Below, one piece after another: positions 55,013 through 63,338 of a DNA stretch of 64,000 nt. The stretch spans positions 62,001 to 126,000 of the forward strand of contig CAVQRB010000023.1 of assembly GCA_963715055.1 (NCBI GenBank), in the 5' to 3' direction. The DNA comes from CAVQRB01 sp963715055. GTDB lineage: Bacteria > Pseudomonadota > Alphaproteobacteria > Rhodobacterales > Rhodobacteraceae. A program made the translations under genes and the position numbers. Each line of letters opens with the position of its first letter. The stretch's first letter is position 1. Under the pieces are notes generated by a model. The model was not told where the DNA came from. It saw only the letters and a list, made by a program, of their open reading frames with translations, and made no database searches.

Positions 55013-55762
55013 ATGACGGACTGGCCTGATGGATATGGGCGCTTTGTGCTTGCCGAGGTGGGCTCCACTCTCGATGAGGCCCTTCGGATGGCGGCGGTGA
55101 CGCCGGGGCGCTTCTGGCTTCTGGCGCATCGGCAGACGGCGGCGCGGGGGCGTCGGGGCAGACCCTGGCGCATGGCGCCTGGCAATTTCGCGGCAACGCT
55201 GATCCTGCGACCCGAAGAGCCGCCCGGCGTGGCGGCGCTGCGCTCCTTCGTGATGTCCTTGGCGCTCTGGCAGACTTTTGCCGAAGTGAGCGGTATGCCG
55301 CAGGCTTTCGCCCTGAAGTGGCCGAACGACATTCTGTTGAACGGGGGCAAGGTCGCGGGCATTTTGCTGGAAAGTTCCGGGACGGGCGGGCGCATGGGCC
55401 CGCTGGCGATTGGCGTCGGGGTCAATCTGGTGGCGGCGCCTGCCTGGGCGGAGGTGGAGGCGGGTGCGGTGCCACCGGTGTCGCTGGCAGGCGAAACCGG
55501 GACCCAGCCCGGGCCGGAAGAGTTTCTTGCCGTGCTGGCGCGGCGCTACGCGGCGCTCGAGGAGCAGTTCTGCTGCCATGGCTTTGCCCCGATCCGCCGC
55601 GCCTGGCTTTCCGAGGCGGCTCGGCGCGGCGAGGTAATCAAGGCGCGCACGGCGCGCGATGAAACCGTCGGTGTCTTCGAGGATGTGGACGACGCGGGCA
55701 ATCTGATCCTGCGCGATGCGCGGGGGCGCCATGCCATTGCCGCAGCGGATGTGTTTTTCTGA
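55013..55762 (+). CDS. birA: Biotin--[acetyl-CoA-carboxylase] ligase
   Basis: Activates biotin with ATP and attaches it to carboxylase lysines (for example MccA in this window). The 249-residue protein begins almost at the catalytic domain: EVGSTLDEA, then ARGRRGRPW (biotinyl-AMP loop), then KWPNDILLNGGKVAGIL. There is no N-terminal DNA-binding domain, so it is a class I enzyme without the repressor function of E. coli BirA. The order nuoN-birA-coaX-rnj is common in Rhodobacterales. Confidence 0.93.
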   Translation: MTDWPDGYGRFVLAEVGSTLDEALRMAAVTPGRFWLLAHRQTAARGRRGRPWRMAPGNFAATLILRPEEPPGVAALRSFVMSLALWQTFAEVSGMPQAFALKWPNDILLNGGKVAGILLESSGTGGRMGPLAIGVGVNLVAAPAWAEVEAGAVPPVSLAGETGTQPGPEEFLAVLARRYAALEEQFCCHGFAPIRRAWLSEAARRGEVIKARTARDETVGVFEDVDDAGNLILRDARGRHAIAAADVFF

Positions 55763-55778
55763 ACGGGGAGGGCGCGAC

Positions 55779-56552
55779 ATGCTCCTTGCGATCGACTGCG
55801 GCAATACAAACACGGTCTTTTCGATCTGGGACGGGGAGAAATTCCTCGCCACCTGGCGTACGTCGACCGAATGGCAGCGCACGGCGGATCAGTATTACGT
55901 CTGGCTGAGCACCCTGATGCGGCTCCAGAACATCGAGGCGCAGATCACCGACGTCATCGTCTCTTCCACGGTACCCCGCGTGGTCTTCAACCTGCGGGTG
56001 CTTGCGGATCGGTATTTCAACACGCGGCCCATGGTGGTGGGCAAGCCCGAATGCCTGCTGCCAGTGGCGGTGCGGGTCGATCAGGGCACCGCGGTGGGGC
56101 CGGACCGGCTCGTCAACACGGTAGCGGGGCATGATCTTTACGGTGGTGATCTGATCATGGTGGATTTCGGCACGGCCACGACCTTCGATGTGGTCGACGG
56201 CGATGGGGCCTATATCGGCGGGGTCATCGCGCCAGGCGTGAACCTGTCGCTGGAGGCACTGCATCTGTCCGCCGCGGCGCTTCCGCATGTGGACATATCC
56301 AAGCCGCAGCGGGTCATTGGCACGAACACCGTCGCCTGCATGCAGTCTGGTGTCTTTTGGGGTTATATCGGCCTCGTGCGTGAGATATGTGCCCGGATCA
56401 AGGCGGAACGCGCCCGCGATATGCGCGTGATCTCCACGGGTGGGCTGGCACCCTTGTTCCAGCAGGCCGAGAACCTCTTTGACGGCTATCGGGACGATCT
56501 GACCATGCACGGGCTGACCGTGATCCACAAGTTCAACAAGGACGCTGCATAA
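55779..56552 (+). CDS. coaX: Type III pantothenate kinase
   Basis: Phosphorylates pantothenate, the first step of coenzyme A synthesis. The 257-residue protein has the ASKHA-fold motifs LAIDCGNTNTVFS at the N-terminus, VGPDRLVNTV and VDFGTATTFDVV. The ATG at 55779 starts exactly at the first beta strand and has GGGGAGGG upstream; an ATG at 55716 lies in birA. The gap to birA is 16 bp and to the RNase J gene 4 bp. Confidence 0.95.
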   Translation: MLLAIDCGNTNTVFSIWDGEKFLATWRTSTEWQRTADQYYVWLSTLMRLQNIEAQITDVIVSSTVPRVVFNLRVLADRYFNTRPMVVGKPECLLPVAVRVDQGTAVGPDRLVNTVAGHDLYGGDLIMVDFGTATTFDVVDGDGAYIGGVIAPGVNLSLEALHLSAAALPHVDISKPQRVIGTNTVACMQSGVFWGYIGLVREICARIKAERARDMRVISTGGLAPLFQQAENLFDGYRDDLTMHGLTVIHKFNKDAA

Positions 56553-56556
56553 TCGC

Positions 56557-58225
56557 ATGAGCACTGAAAGACTGATCTACCTTCCCCTCGGCGGGGCGGG
56601 TGAAATAGGCATGAACGCCTATGTGTATGGCTATGGCAAGCCGGGCAAGGAACGGCTGATCGTGGTCGACATGGGCGTGGCCTTTCCCGACATGGACGGC
56701 AGCCCGGGTGTTGACCTGATCCTGCCCGACATCACCTGGCTTGCGGAGCGGCGCGACCGGATCGAGGCGGTTTTCATCACCCATGCCCATGAGGATCACG
56801 TGGGCGCGGTGTCCCTGACTTATGATCGATTGCGCGCGCCGATCTATGCGCGTGCCTTCACCGCCAATATTGCGCGGCGCAAGATGGAAGAGCAGGGTCA
56901 TGCCAAGGAGACGGTGACGACAGTCTCGGCCTGGCCGGAGAAGGTGACTGCGGGGCCGTTTACAGTGGGCTTCCTGCCGATTTCGCATTCGATCCCTGAA
57001 TCCTCCTCGCTCATTATCGACAGCCCCGAGGGCCGGGTGATCCATTCAGGCGACTTCAAGCTGGATGAGACGCCGCTGGTGGGCGAGCCCTTCGATCCCG
57101 AACGCCTGGGCGGAAGTGAGCAAGGACGGCGTCAAGGCGCTGATCTGCGACAGCACAAATGTGTTTTCGCCCAAACCCGGCCGGTCCGAAGCAAGCGTCG
57201 GTCCGGAAATCACCAAGCTCGTGCAGGCGGCTTCGGGCATGGTGGTGGCCACCACCTTCGCCTCGAATGTCGCCCGGGTGAAGACGCTCGCGGAAGCCGG
57301 TGCGAAAGCCGGGCGCTCCATTGTCCTGATGGGGCGGGCGATGAAGCGCATGGTCGAGGCAGCGGTCGAAACCGGCGTGCTCAAGGATTTTCCGAAGGTT
57401 GTCAAACCGGAAGACGCGGCCGCCATTCCCCGCGAGAACCTGATGCTGCTGGTCACAGGGTCGCAGGGCGAGCGGCGCGCAGCCTCTGCGCAACTGGCGC
57501 GGGGCAAGTACCAGGGGATGGAATTGAAGGAGGGCGATCTCTTTCTCTTTTCCTCGAAGACCATTCCCGGCAACGAGCGCGGCGTGATTCGCATCATCAA
57601 TTCCTTCTCAGAGCTTGGCGTCGATGTGGTCGATGACAGCACCGGGCTTTATCACGTCTCAGGCCACGCCAACCGGCCCGATCTGGAACGGCTGACGGAG
57701 ATCGTGAAGCCGCAGATCGTGATCCCCATGCACGGCGAGCACCGGCACCTGCGCGAGCACGTCAAGCTGGCAGAGGCTAACGGGATGACGGGCGTGCTCG
57801 CGGTGAACGGCATGATGGTCGATCTCTCCGGCAACCAGCCGACCATCGCCGAATACATCGAGACCGGGCGCACCTATCTCGACGGATCGGTGCAGATCGG
57901 CGCGCTCGATGGCGTGGTGCGCGACCGCATCCGCATGGCGTTGAACGGCCTTGTGGTGGTCACGGTGATCCTCGATGAGGAGGACGAACCGCTGGGCGAT
58001 CCCTGGTGCGAACTCATGGGCCTGCCGGAGACCGGGCGCAGCAAGGCAGCGCTGGTCGATGTGTTGGAGGCGGATCTGGGTCAATGGCTGGCCCGGGCTG
58101 GTGCCAAGATCATTCGCGACGATGAAAAGCTGAACGAAGGGTTGCGGCGTGTGGCACGGCAGACGGCGCTTGACGAGATCGGCAAGAAGCCCGAAGTCAC
58201 CGTGGTGGTCAGCCGCTTGAGCTGA
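56557..58225 (+). pseudogene. rnj: Ribonuclease J, frameshifted as sequenced
   Basis: Metallo-beta-lactamase/beta-CASP ribonuclease for 5'-to-3' RNA decay and processing. The N-terminal half has ITHAHEDHVGAV (zinc-binding HxHxDH) and ISHSIPESS. One extra G in GGG at 57108-57110 breaks the frame after residue 184. Without it the protein continues AEVSKDGVKALICDSTNV, SGHANRPDL and HGEHRHLREHVKLAE to 58225, 555 residues in total, which is normal. As written, the first frame ends at 57636 with a meaningless tail. RNase J is important in alphaproteobacteria, so a sequencing error is more likely than real loss. Last gene of the nuo-birA-coaX block. Confidence 0.9.
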
Positions 58226-58242
58226 TCCACCGCGTCCGAGTT

Positions 58243-58815
58243 TCACCTGGGTTTCGCCGCGAGCCTCTCGACCGCGCTCACGGTCTGGTCGAGCCTTTCG
58301 GCGAGCGGCGCGGGCGCCCGGGGAGACAACGCGGTGACGAGGCTGCGGTAGTACCAGAGCGTGCCATCGCGCCCTGCGGTGAACCGCTCGAAGACCGCAG
58401 GGCCAACCGTACGCAGGTCATGCAGAATGCTTGTTGCGTTGTGCAGCTTGTCACAACTCGTCACCAGAATCGCTTCCGACGATTTGGCCGAGATCTGCCG
58501 AAGGTAGGAGCCCTTGCGGGCCTGCCATGGGGCCTTGGTCTGGTCGCTGCTGTCCGAACACTCCAGAACGATGTCCCTGACGAGCGGCCCGTAGCGTTCG
58601 GCGATGGTCTGTGCCATGTCCAGACCTCCCTGATCCTCAACGGCGTCATGCAGCAAGGCGGCGATGGCGCAGTCCTCGCTGCCGCCGTATTCCAGCGTCA
58701 GAGCGCAGACGGAAATGAGATGGGCAATGTAGGGAATGCCGGATCCTTTTCGGATCTGGCTTCGATGCGTGGCCGCGGCAAAGGCGAGCGCATCGTCGAA
58801 ACGATGTGAGAGCAT
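58243..58815 (-). CDS. HD-domain phosphohydrolase (RelA/SpoT hydrolase-like)
   Basis: 190 residues. The HD motif layout RKGSGIPYIAHLISVCAL, then LLHDAVEDQGGLDM (metal-binding HD and the ED pair), then LVTSCDKLHNATSIL is that of the metal-dependent (p)ppGpp hydrolase-like group (MESH1/SpoT hydrolase domain). There is no synthetase or TGS domain, so it would act as a small stand-alone hydrolase; its true substrate is unproved. AAAGGAG precedes the ATG at 58815. The IS630 element begins 20 bp upstream of that ATG and has separated the gene from its native promoter. Confidence 0.85.
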   Translation of the reverse strand: MLSHRFDDALAFAAATHRSQIRKGSGIPYIAHLISVCALTLEYGGSEDCAIAALLHDAVEDQGGLDMAQTIAERYGPLVRDIVLECSDSSDQTKAPWQARKGSYLRQISAKSSEAILVTSCDKLHNATSILHDLRTVGPAVFERFTAGRDGTLWYYRSLVTALSPRAPAPLAERLDQTVSAVERLAAKPR

Positions 58816-58834
58816 GGTGCTCCTTTCGGGATTT

Positions 58835-59893
58835 TAGAGCGTATTGCGCTCAATCGGTTCCATAGCCTGCGGCGTGGAAGAAGTTGTAACATTCTTGGTC
58901 GGTGAAGAGGTCGCAGACATGCCCGGCGACGCGCCATAAGTCATCGTATGTCCGCGCGGCTGCGCGCCTGATCAAGGCCTTGAGCTTGGCGAACGCCATC
59001 TCGATCGGGTTCAGGTCGGGGCTGTATGGCGGCAGAAAAAGAAACCATGCGCCGACGGCGCTCATAGTCTGCGCGGCCTTGGGGCTTTTGTGTGATGACA
59101 GGTTGTCCAGAATGATCACATCGCCCTTGCGCAGGGTCGGGGCGAGCTGGGTCTCGACATAGAGTTCGAACATCTCGCGGTTCATCGCGCCGTCGATGAC
59201 CCATGGCGCATCCAACCTGTCGTGGCGCAAGGCTGCGATGAAGGTCTGGGTGTTCCAGTGACCGAAAGGGGCATGGTCGATCAGCGCGCGCCTTTTGCCG
59301 ACCATCCTGTCGTCTTGGCCATGTTCGTCTTCAGAGAAGTCTCATCGAGAAATCCCATGCGTGACAGCATGTTACGCATGAAGGGCTGGCGGCGCATGAT
59401 CCAGTCAAAGCGCGCCTGCCGGACTTCGGGCCGCTTTTGCTCGATGGCTTGAAAGTCTTTTTTTGTGTGTCAGGCCAAGACTGCGGAGCGCACGCCAGAC
59501 CGACACGCGATGGACCGTCACCTGGTGCGCCTCGGCGATCTCCAGAACCAGATCATCGAGTGTCAGATCAGGCTTCGCTTCCATCCGGCCCTTGATCCAG
59601 TATCGCAGACGTCCGAGCTTGCCATGCCCGCCGCCATTGCCTTGGGCACGCGGCTCCAGCCCGCCTGTCTCCCGTTTAAGGATCACCATGTCGTTCACAA
59701 CTTCACCGAAACGCGAAACCGCACCGCCGCGGACCGATGCGAATGACCTTCTTCAACGAACGCGACAACACGCTCTCGAAGCTCTACAGGAAGTGGTTTA
59801 CCCATCTCAGACCCCCAAATCTGCCATGCAGACACGGAATCACGGATCAGCCATCATGGGAATCCTGAATCGGATAGGCCGCAACACGCTCTA
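58835..59893 (-). mobile_element. IS630-family insertion sequence
   Basis: About 1.06 kb including flanking TA. The ends are imperfect inverted repeats of about 27 bp: TAGAGCGTATTGCG at 58835-58848 and, read inward from 59893, TAGAGCGTGTTGCG; matches continue to about 58861 and 59867. A TA lies at each end (58835-58836 and 59892-59893), the target duplication typical of IS630/Tc1 elements. One transposase gene fills the element but its frame is broken three times. It separates the HD-domain gene from the helicase gene. Confidence 0.88.
58850..59805 (-). pseudogene. IS630-family transposase with three frame disruptions
   Basis: If three single-base indels are corrected the gene encodes 318 residues from ATG 59805: an N-terminal helix-turn-helix part (GKPLPVELRERVVAFVEEG), a second HTH region (LVLEIAEAHQVTVHRVSVWR) and a DDE domain with FLDETSLKT, VIILDNLSSHK and PYSPDLNPIEM. 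The breaks are a missing base near 59699-59702, a shift at the run of seven T (59458-59464; A7 on the coding strand) and a missing base near 59284-59291. A7 runs are known sites of programmed slippage in some IS630 members, so the second might be functional; the other two would inactivate it unless they are sequencing errors. Confidence 0.85.
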
Positions 59894-59970
59894 GGGAGAT
59901 GCGGACGACTACGCGCCCTGCATCGACAGGCTACGCGCGAAATCCGCTCACGTCAAACCCCGAAAGGGCG

Positions 59971-61455
59971 TCAGTCGTCGCTGCGTTCCTTGAAGCTCAA
60001 CCCGATGAACTCAGGGGTGTGATCGCCAAGGCCCATGACCTTGGGACCGCGGTCATTATTGCGGTCGTTGCCGCCGGATCGCCCCTTGCCGCCTCGGCTG
60101 CTTTCCCGGCGCGGTTGCGGCTCGGCGGGTTTCTCGTCGCGGGGCTCAGCGGGGGCCTCTATGCTCTTTGGCGTCGTCTCCGCTTCGGCCTCGGCCTTGG
60201 GCCTTGCGTCGTCCTTCTTGCGGCCGCGGGACCGGCTGCGCCTAGGCTTTTCATCGCGGGCGGTGTCCGCTTGCTCGTCGGCGTCGCCCGTGGCCTCGGT
60301 TGAAGCGCCAAGCGGGTTTTCCAGACGCGGGATTTCGCGCTGCACCAGCCGCTCGATGTCGGACAGGTTGCGTTCGTCCCTGGGCACGCAGATCATGATC
60401 GCCTTGCCGTCGCGCCCCGCGCGACCGGTCCGGCCGATCCGATGCACGTAGTCTTCGGCGTGGCTCGGAACATCGTAGTTGAACACATGGCTGACTGCGG
60501 GCACATCAAGGCCGCGTGCTGCCACGTCGGAGGCGCACAGAAAGCGCAAGCTGCCTTCGCGAAACCCGTCAAGCGTGCGTGTGCGCTGGCTCTGGTCCAG
60601 ATCGCCATGGATCGGGGCCGCGTCATAGCCATATTTCTTGAGGGACTTGGCGACCACATCCACATCCGTCTTGCGGTTGCAGAAGATGATGGCATTGGTA
60701 CATTTTTCACCTTCGGCATCGATCAGGGCGCGCAGCATCTGCCGCTTTTCGGTGCCTTCGCGGTCCTTGCGCGACGCTTTGAACATCAGCACGCCCTGGG
60801 TGATGTTCTCACCCGTGGTGGCCTGGCGCGCGACCTCGACCCGTTCCGGGGCGGAGAGAAAGGTGTTGGTAATCCGCTCGATCTCGGGGGCCATGGTGGC
60901 GGAGAAGAACAGCGTCTGGCGCGTGAATGGCGTCAGGCTGAAGATGCGCTCGATATCCGGGATGAAGCCCATGTCGAGCATCCGGTCGGCCTCATCGACG
61001 ACCATGATCTGAACGCCCGTGAGCAACAGCTTGCCGCGTTCGAAATGGTCAAGCAGGCGGCCCGGCGTGGCGATCAGCACATCGACACCCTTGTCGATCA
61101 GCTTGTCCTGCTCGTTGAAGGAAACGCCGCCGATCAAGAGCGCCTTGGTCAGCTTGAGATGCTTGGAATAGGTGTCGAAGTTTTCCGCCACCTGGGCTGC
61201 CAGTTCCCGCGTGGGGCAAAGCACGAGACTGCGCGGCATCCGTGCGCGCGCCCGGCCCCGGGCCAGCATGGTGATCATCGGCAGGGTGAAACTCGCGGTC
61301 TTGCCGGTGCCGGTCTGGGCGATGCCCAATACATCGCGGCCAAGCAGGGCGGGCGGTATGGCGCCCGCCTGGATCGGAGTCGGCGTTTCATAGCCGGCTT
61401 CCTCGATCGCCTTGAGAACTTTCGGATTGAGGTTCAGGTCAGAAAATTTTGTCAT
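59971..61455 (-). CDS. DEAD-box ATP-dependent RNA helicase (RhlE-like)
   Basis: Unwinds RNA in ribosome assembly or decay. The 494-residue protein shows all helicase motifs: Q motif TPTPIQ, AQTGTGKTASFTLPM (I), DEADRMLDMGFIP (II), FFSATMA (III), ASDVAARGLDVP (V) and HRIGRTGRAGRDG (VI). The C-terminal tail (about residues 400-480) is Lys/Arg/Glu-rich and disordered (RRSRSRGRKKDD), ending near GGNDRNNDRGPKVMG. The start at 61455 is preferred; upstream in-frame ATGs to 61581 add no conserved sequence. The gene has a candidate promoter and a 90-base leader. RhlE versus CsdA assignment is by overall pattern. Confidence 0.92.
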   Translation of the reverse strand: MTKFSDLNLNPKVLKAIEEAGYETPTPIQAGAIPPALLGRDVLGIAQTGTGKTASFTLPMITMLARGRARARMPRSLVLCPTRELAAQVAENFDTYSKHLKLTKALLIGGVSFNEQDKLIDKGVDVLIATPGRLLDHFERGKLLLTGVQIMVVDEADRMLDMGFIPDIERIFSLTPFTRQTLFFSATMAPEIERITNTFLSAPERVEVARQATTGENITQGVLMFKASRKDREGTEKRQMLRALIDAEGEKCTNAIIFCNRKTDVDVVAKSLKKYGYDAAPIHGDLDQSQRTRTLDGFREGSLRFLCASDVAARGLDVPAVSHVFNYDVPSHAEDYVHRIGRTGRAGRDGKAIMICVPRDERNLSDIERLVQREIPRLENPLGASTEATGDADEQADTARDEKPRRSRSRGRKKDDARPKAEAEAETTPKSIEAPAEPRDEKPAEPQPRRESSRGGKGRSGGNDRNNDRGPKVMGLGDHTPEFIGLSFKERSDD

Positions 61456-61552
61456 ATATGTCCGGTTATTGCGGACACGTTCCTGGCCCGCAGCATCATC
61501 CATGTCGGCCCGAATGGCCCGAGAGGCGGCCCGTGCCGCGACATGCTGCGCG

Positions 61553-61581
61553 TGCATAGCAACAACTCCGGTCAGGGTCAA
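61553..61581 (-). promoter_or_regulatory. Candidate promoter of the DEAD-box helicase gene
   Basis: Read on the minus strand: TTGACC (61581-61576), 17-bp spacer, TATGCA (61558-61553). Transcription would begin near 61545, giving a leader of about 90 bases, a length often linked to cold or post-transcriptional control of RNA helicase genes. The 192-base gap shows nothing else clear. Confidence 0.45.
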
Positions 61582-61647
61582 ACAGATGTGTATCGGGCGA
61601 GCAGTCCAGCGCCGGATGCCGATGCGGCAAGGTATCCTGCCGGGCCT

Positions 61648-63255
61648 CTAGACCATCATTTCCTTGGTCGCGGTCAGCGTGACGTCCGGATAATCGCGCG
61701 CCACCCGGTCGATGTCCCATTGCAGGCGCGTGAGGTATACGATGTCGCCGTCGTGGTCATGGGCGATGTGCTGCTTGTTGCTTTCGGTGAATTTCTCGAC
61801 GGCCTGTTTCGGGCCGCTCACCCACCTTGCGGAGGTGAACTGCGAAGCCTCGAAGCGCACGGGCAACCCGTATTCGAGCTCGATCCGGCTTGCGAGCACC
61901 TCGAACTGCAACTGGCCGACGACGCCCACGACGAAACCGGAACCGATCGAGGGTTTGAAGACCTTGGCGGCACCTTCCTCGGCGAATTGCATCAGCGCTT
62001 TCTCAAGGTGTTTGGCCTTCATCGGATCGCCTGCGCGAACGCCTTGCAGCAGCTCGGGCGCGAAGGAGGGGATGCCTGTCACCCGGATCGCTTCGCCTTC
62101 GGTCAGCGTGTCGCCGATGCGCAATTGCCCGTGGTTCGGAATGCCGATGATGTCGCCCGCCCAGGCCTCTTCCGCCAGCTCGCGGTCGGCGGCCAGGAAC
62201 ATCACCGGGTTGGTGATCGCCATCGGTTTCTTCGTGCGCACATGGGTCAGTTTCATCCCGCGCTCGAAGTGCCCCGAGGCGAGACGCACGAAGGCCACGC
62301 GGTCGCGGTGTTTGGGGTCCATGTTGGCCTGCACCTTGAAGACGAAGCCGGACACTTTTGTTTCTTCCGGCAGGATCTGGCGCGGCTCGGCAGACTGGAT
62401 CTGCGGCTCGGGTCCATAGGTGGCGATGCCGTCCATCAACTCCTTGACGCCGAAGGAGTTGATTGCGGAGCCGAACCAGATCGGCGTGAGCGAGCCTTCG
62501 TGCATTGCCGCGATATCCAGCGGCGGTAGCAGTTCGCGCGCCATTTCAAGGTCTTCACGCAGCTTCTCCAGCAAGGCCGCTGGAACATGCTGGGCGAGTT
62601 TGGGATCGTTGAGGCCGTTGATTTCGATGGAGGCGGCGACGCGGTTGCGGTCCGCACGGTCCATCAGTTCCAACCGGTCGCGCAGGATGTCGTAGCAGCC
62701 CAGGAAATCGCGGCCCTGGCCGATGGGCCAGCTTGCCGGGGTCACGTCGATGGCGAGGTTTTCCTGGATCTCGTCGATGATCTCGAAAACGTCGCGGCTT
62801 TCGCGGTCCATCTTGTTGCAGAAGGTCAGGATCGGCAGGTCGCGCATCCGGCAAACTTCGAAGAGTTTCTGGGTCTGGCTTTCGACGCCCTTGGCGCCAT
62901 CGATGACCATCACGGCCGCATCCACCGCCGTGAGCGTGCGGTAGGTGTCTTCGGAGAAATCCGAGTGGCCCGGCGTATCCACGAGGTTGAAGCGGTATTG
63001 CTTGAAGTCGAAGGACATGGCCGAGGCCGAGACGGAGATTCCGCGGTCCTTCTCCATCGCCATGAAATCCGACCGCGTCCGCCGTGCCTCGCCCTTGGCC
63101 CGGACCTGTCCGGCCATCTGGATCGCGCCGCCGAAGAGCAGGAATTTTTCGGTCAGCGTCGTCTTGCCCGCATCGGGATGCGAGATGATCGCGAACGTCC
63201 GGCGACGGGCGATTTCCGGGGGCAGATCGGGGCGGTTTCGGGCTGTGTCGAGCAT
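61648..63255 (-). CDS. prfC: Peptide chain release factor 3
   Basis: GTPase that recycles RF1 and RF2 after termination. The 535-residue protein has G1 ISHPDAGKTTLTEKFL, G3 VDTPGHSDFSEDTYRTL and G4 FCNKMDRESRD, and the RF3 C-terminal domain with QLQFEVLASRIELEYGLPV and FEASQFTSARW. Length and the RF3-specific insertions distinguish it from EF-G. Promoter not identified. It stands apart from the helicase gene (192 bp) and the Hint gene (83 bp). Confidence 0.96.
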   Translation of the reverse strand: MLDTARNRPDLPPEIARRRTFAIISHPDAGKTTLTEKFLLFGGAIQMAGQVRAKGEARRTRSDFMAMEKDRGISVSASAMSFDFKQYRFNLVDTPGHSDFSEDTYRTLTAVDAAVMVIDGAKGVESQTQKLFEVCRMRDLPILTFCNKMDRESRDVFEIIDEIQENLAIDVTPASWPIGQGRDFLGCYDILRDRLELMDRADRNRVAASIEINGLNDPKLAQHVPAALLEKLREDLEMARELLPPLDIAAMHEGSLTPIWFGSAINSFGVKELMDGIATYGPEPQIQSAEPRQILPEETKVSGFVFKVQANMDPKHRDRVAFVRLASGHFERGMKLTHVRTKKPMAITNPVMFLAADRELAEEAWAGDIIGIPNHGQLRIGDTLTEGEAIRVTGIPSFAPELLQGVRAGDPMKAKHLEKALMQFAEEGAAKVFKPSIGSGFVVGVVGQLQFEVLASRIELEYGLPVRFEASQFTSARWVSGPKQAVEKFTESNKQHIAHDHDGDIVYLTRLQWDIDRVARDYPDVTLTATKEMMV

Positions 63256-63338
63256 GTCTGCGCTATAGGCGAGGGGCGGGTGCAGTGCAAGGCACTCTGC
63301 TGTTCCCCCGGATGCACCCTTCGTGCGCTGATCCGGCG

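Noticed and set aside
51882..55196. 1104-codon open frame on the minus strand opposite nuoM, nuoN and birA
   Set aside because: Composition is Arg/His/Glu-rich and low in hydrophobic pattern, typical of the antisense of membrane genes in GC-rich DNA; the plus-strand genes are unmistakable.
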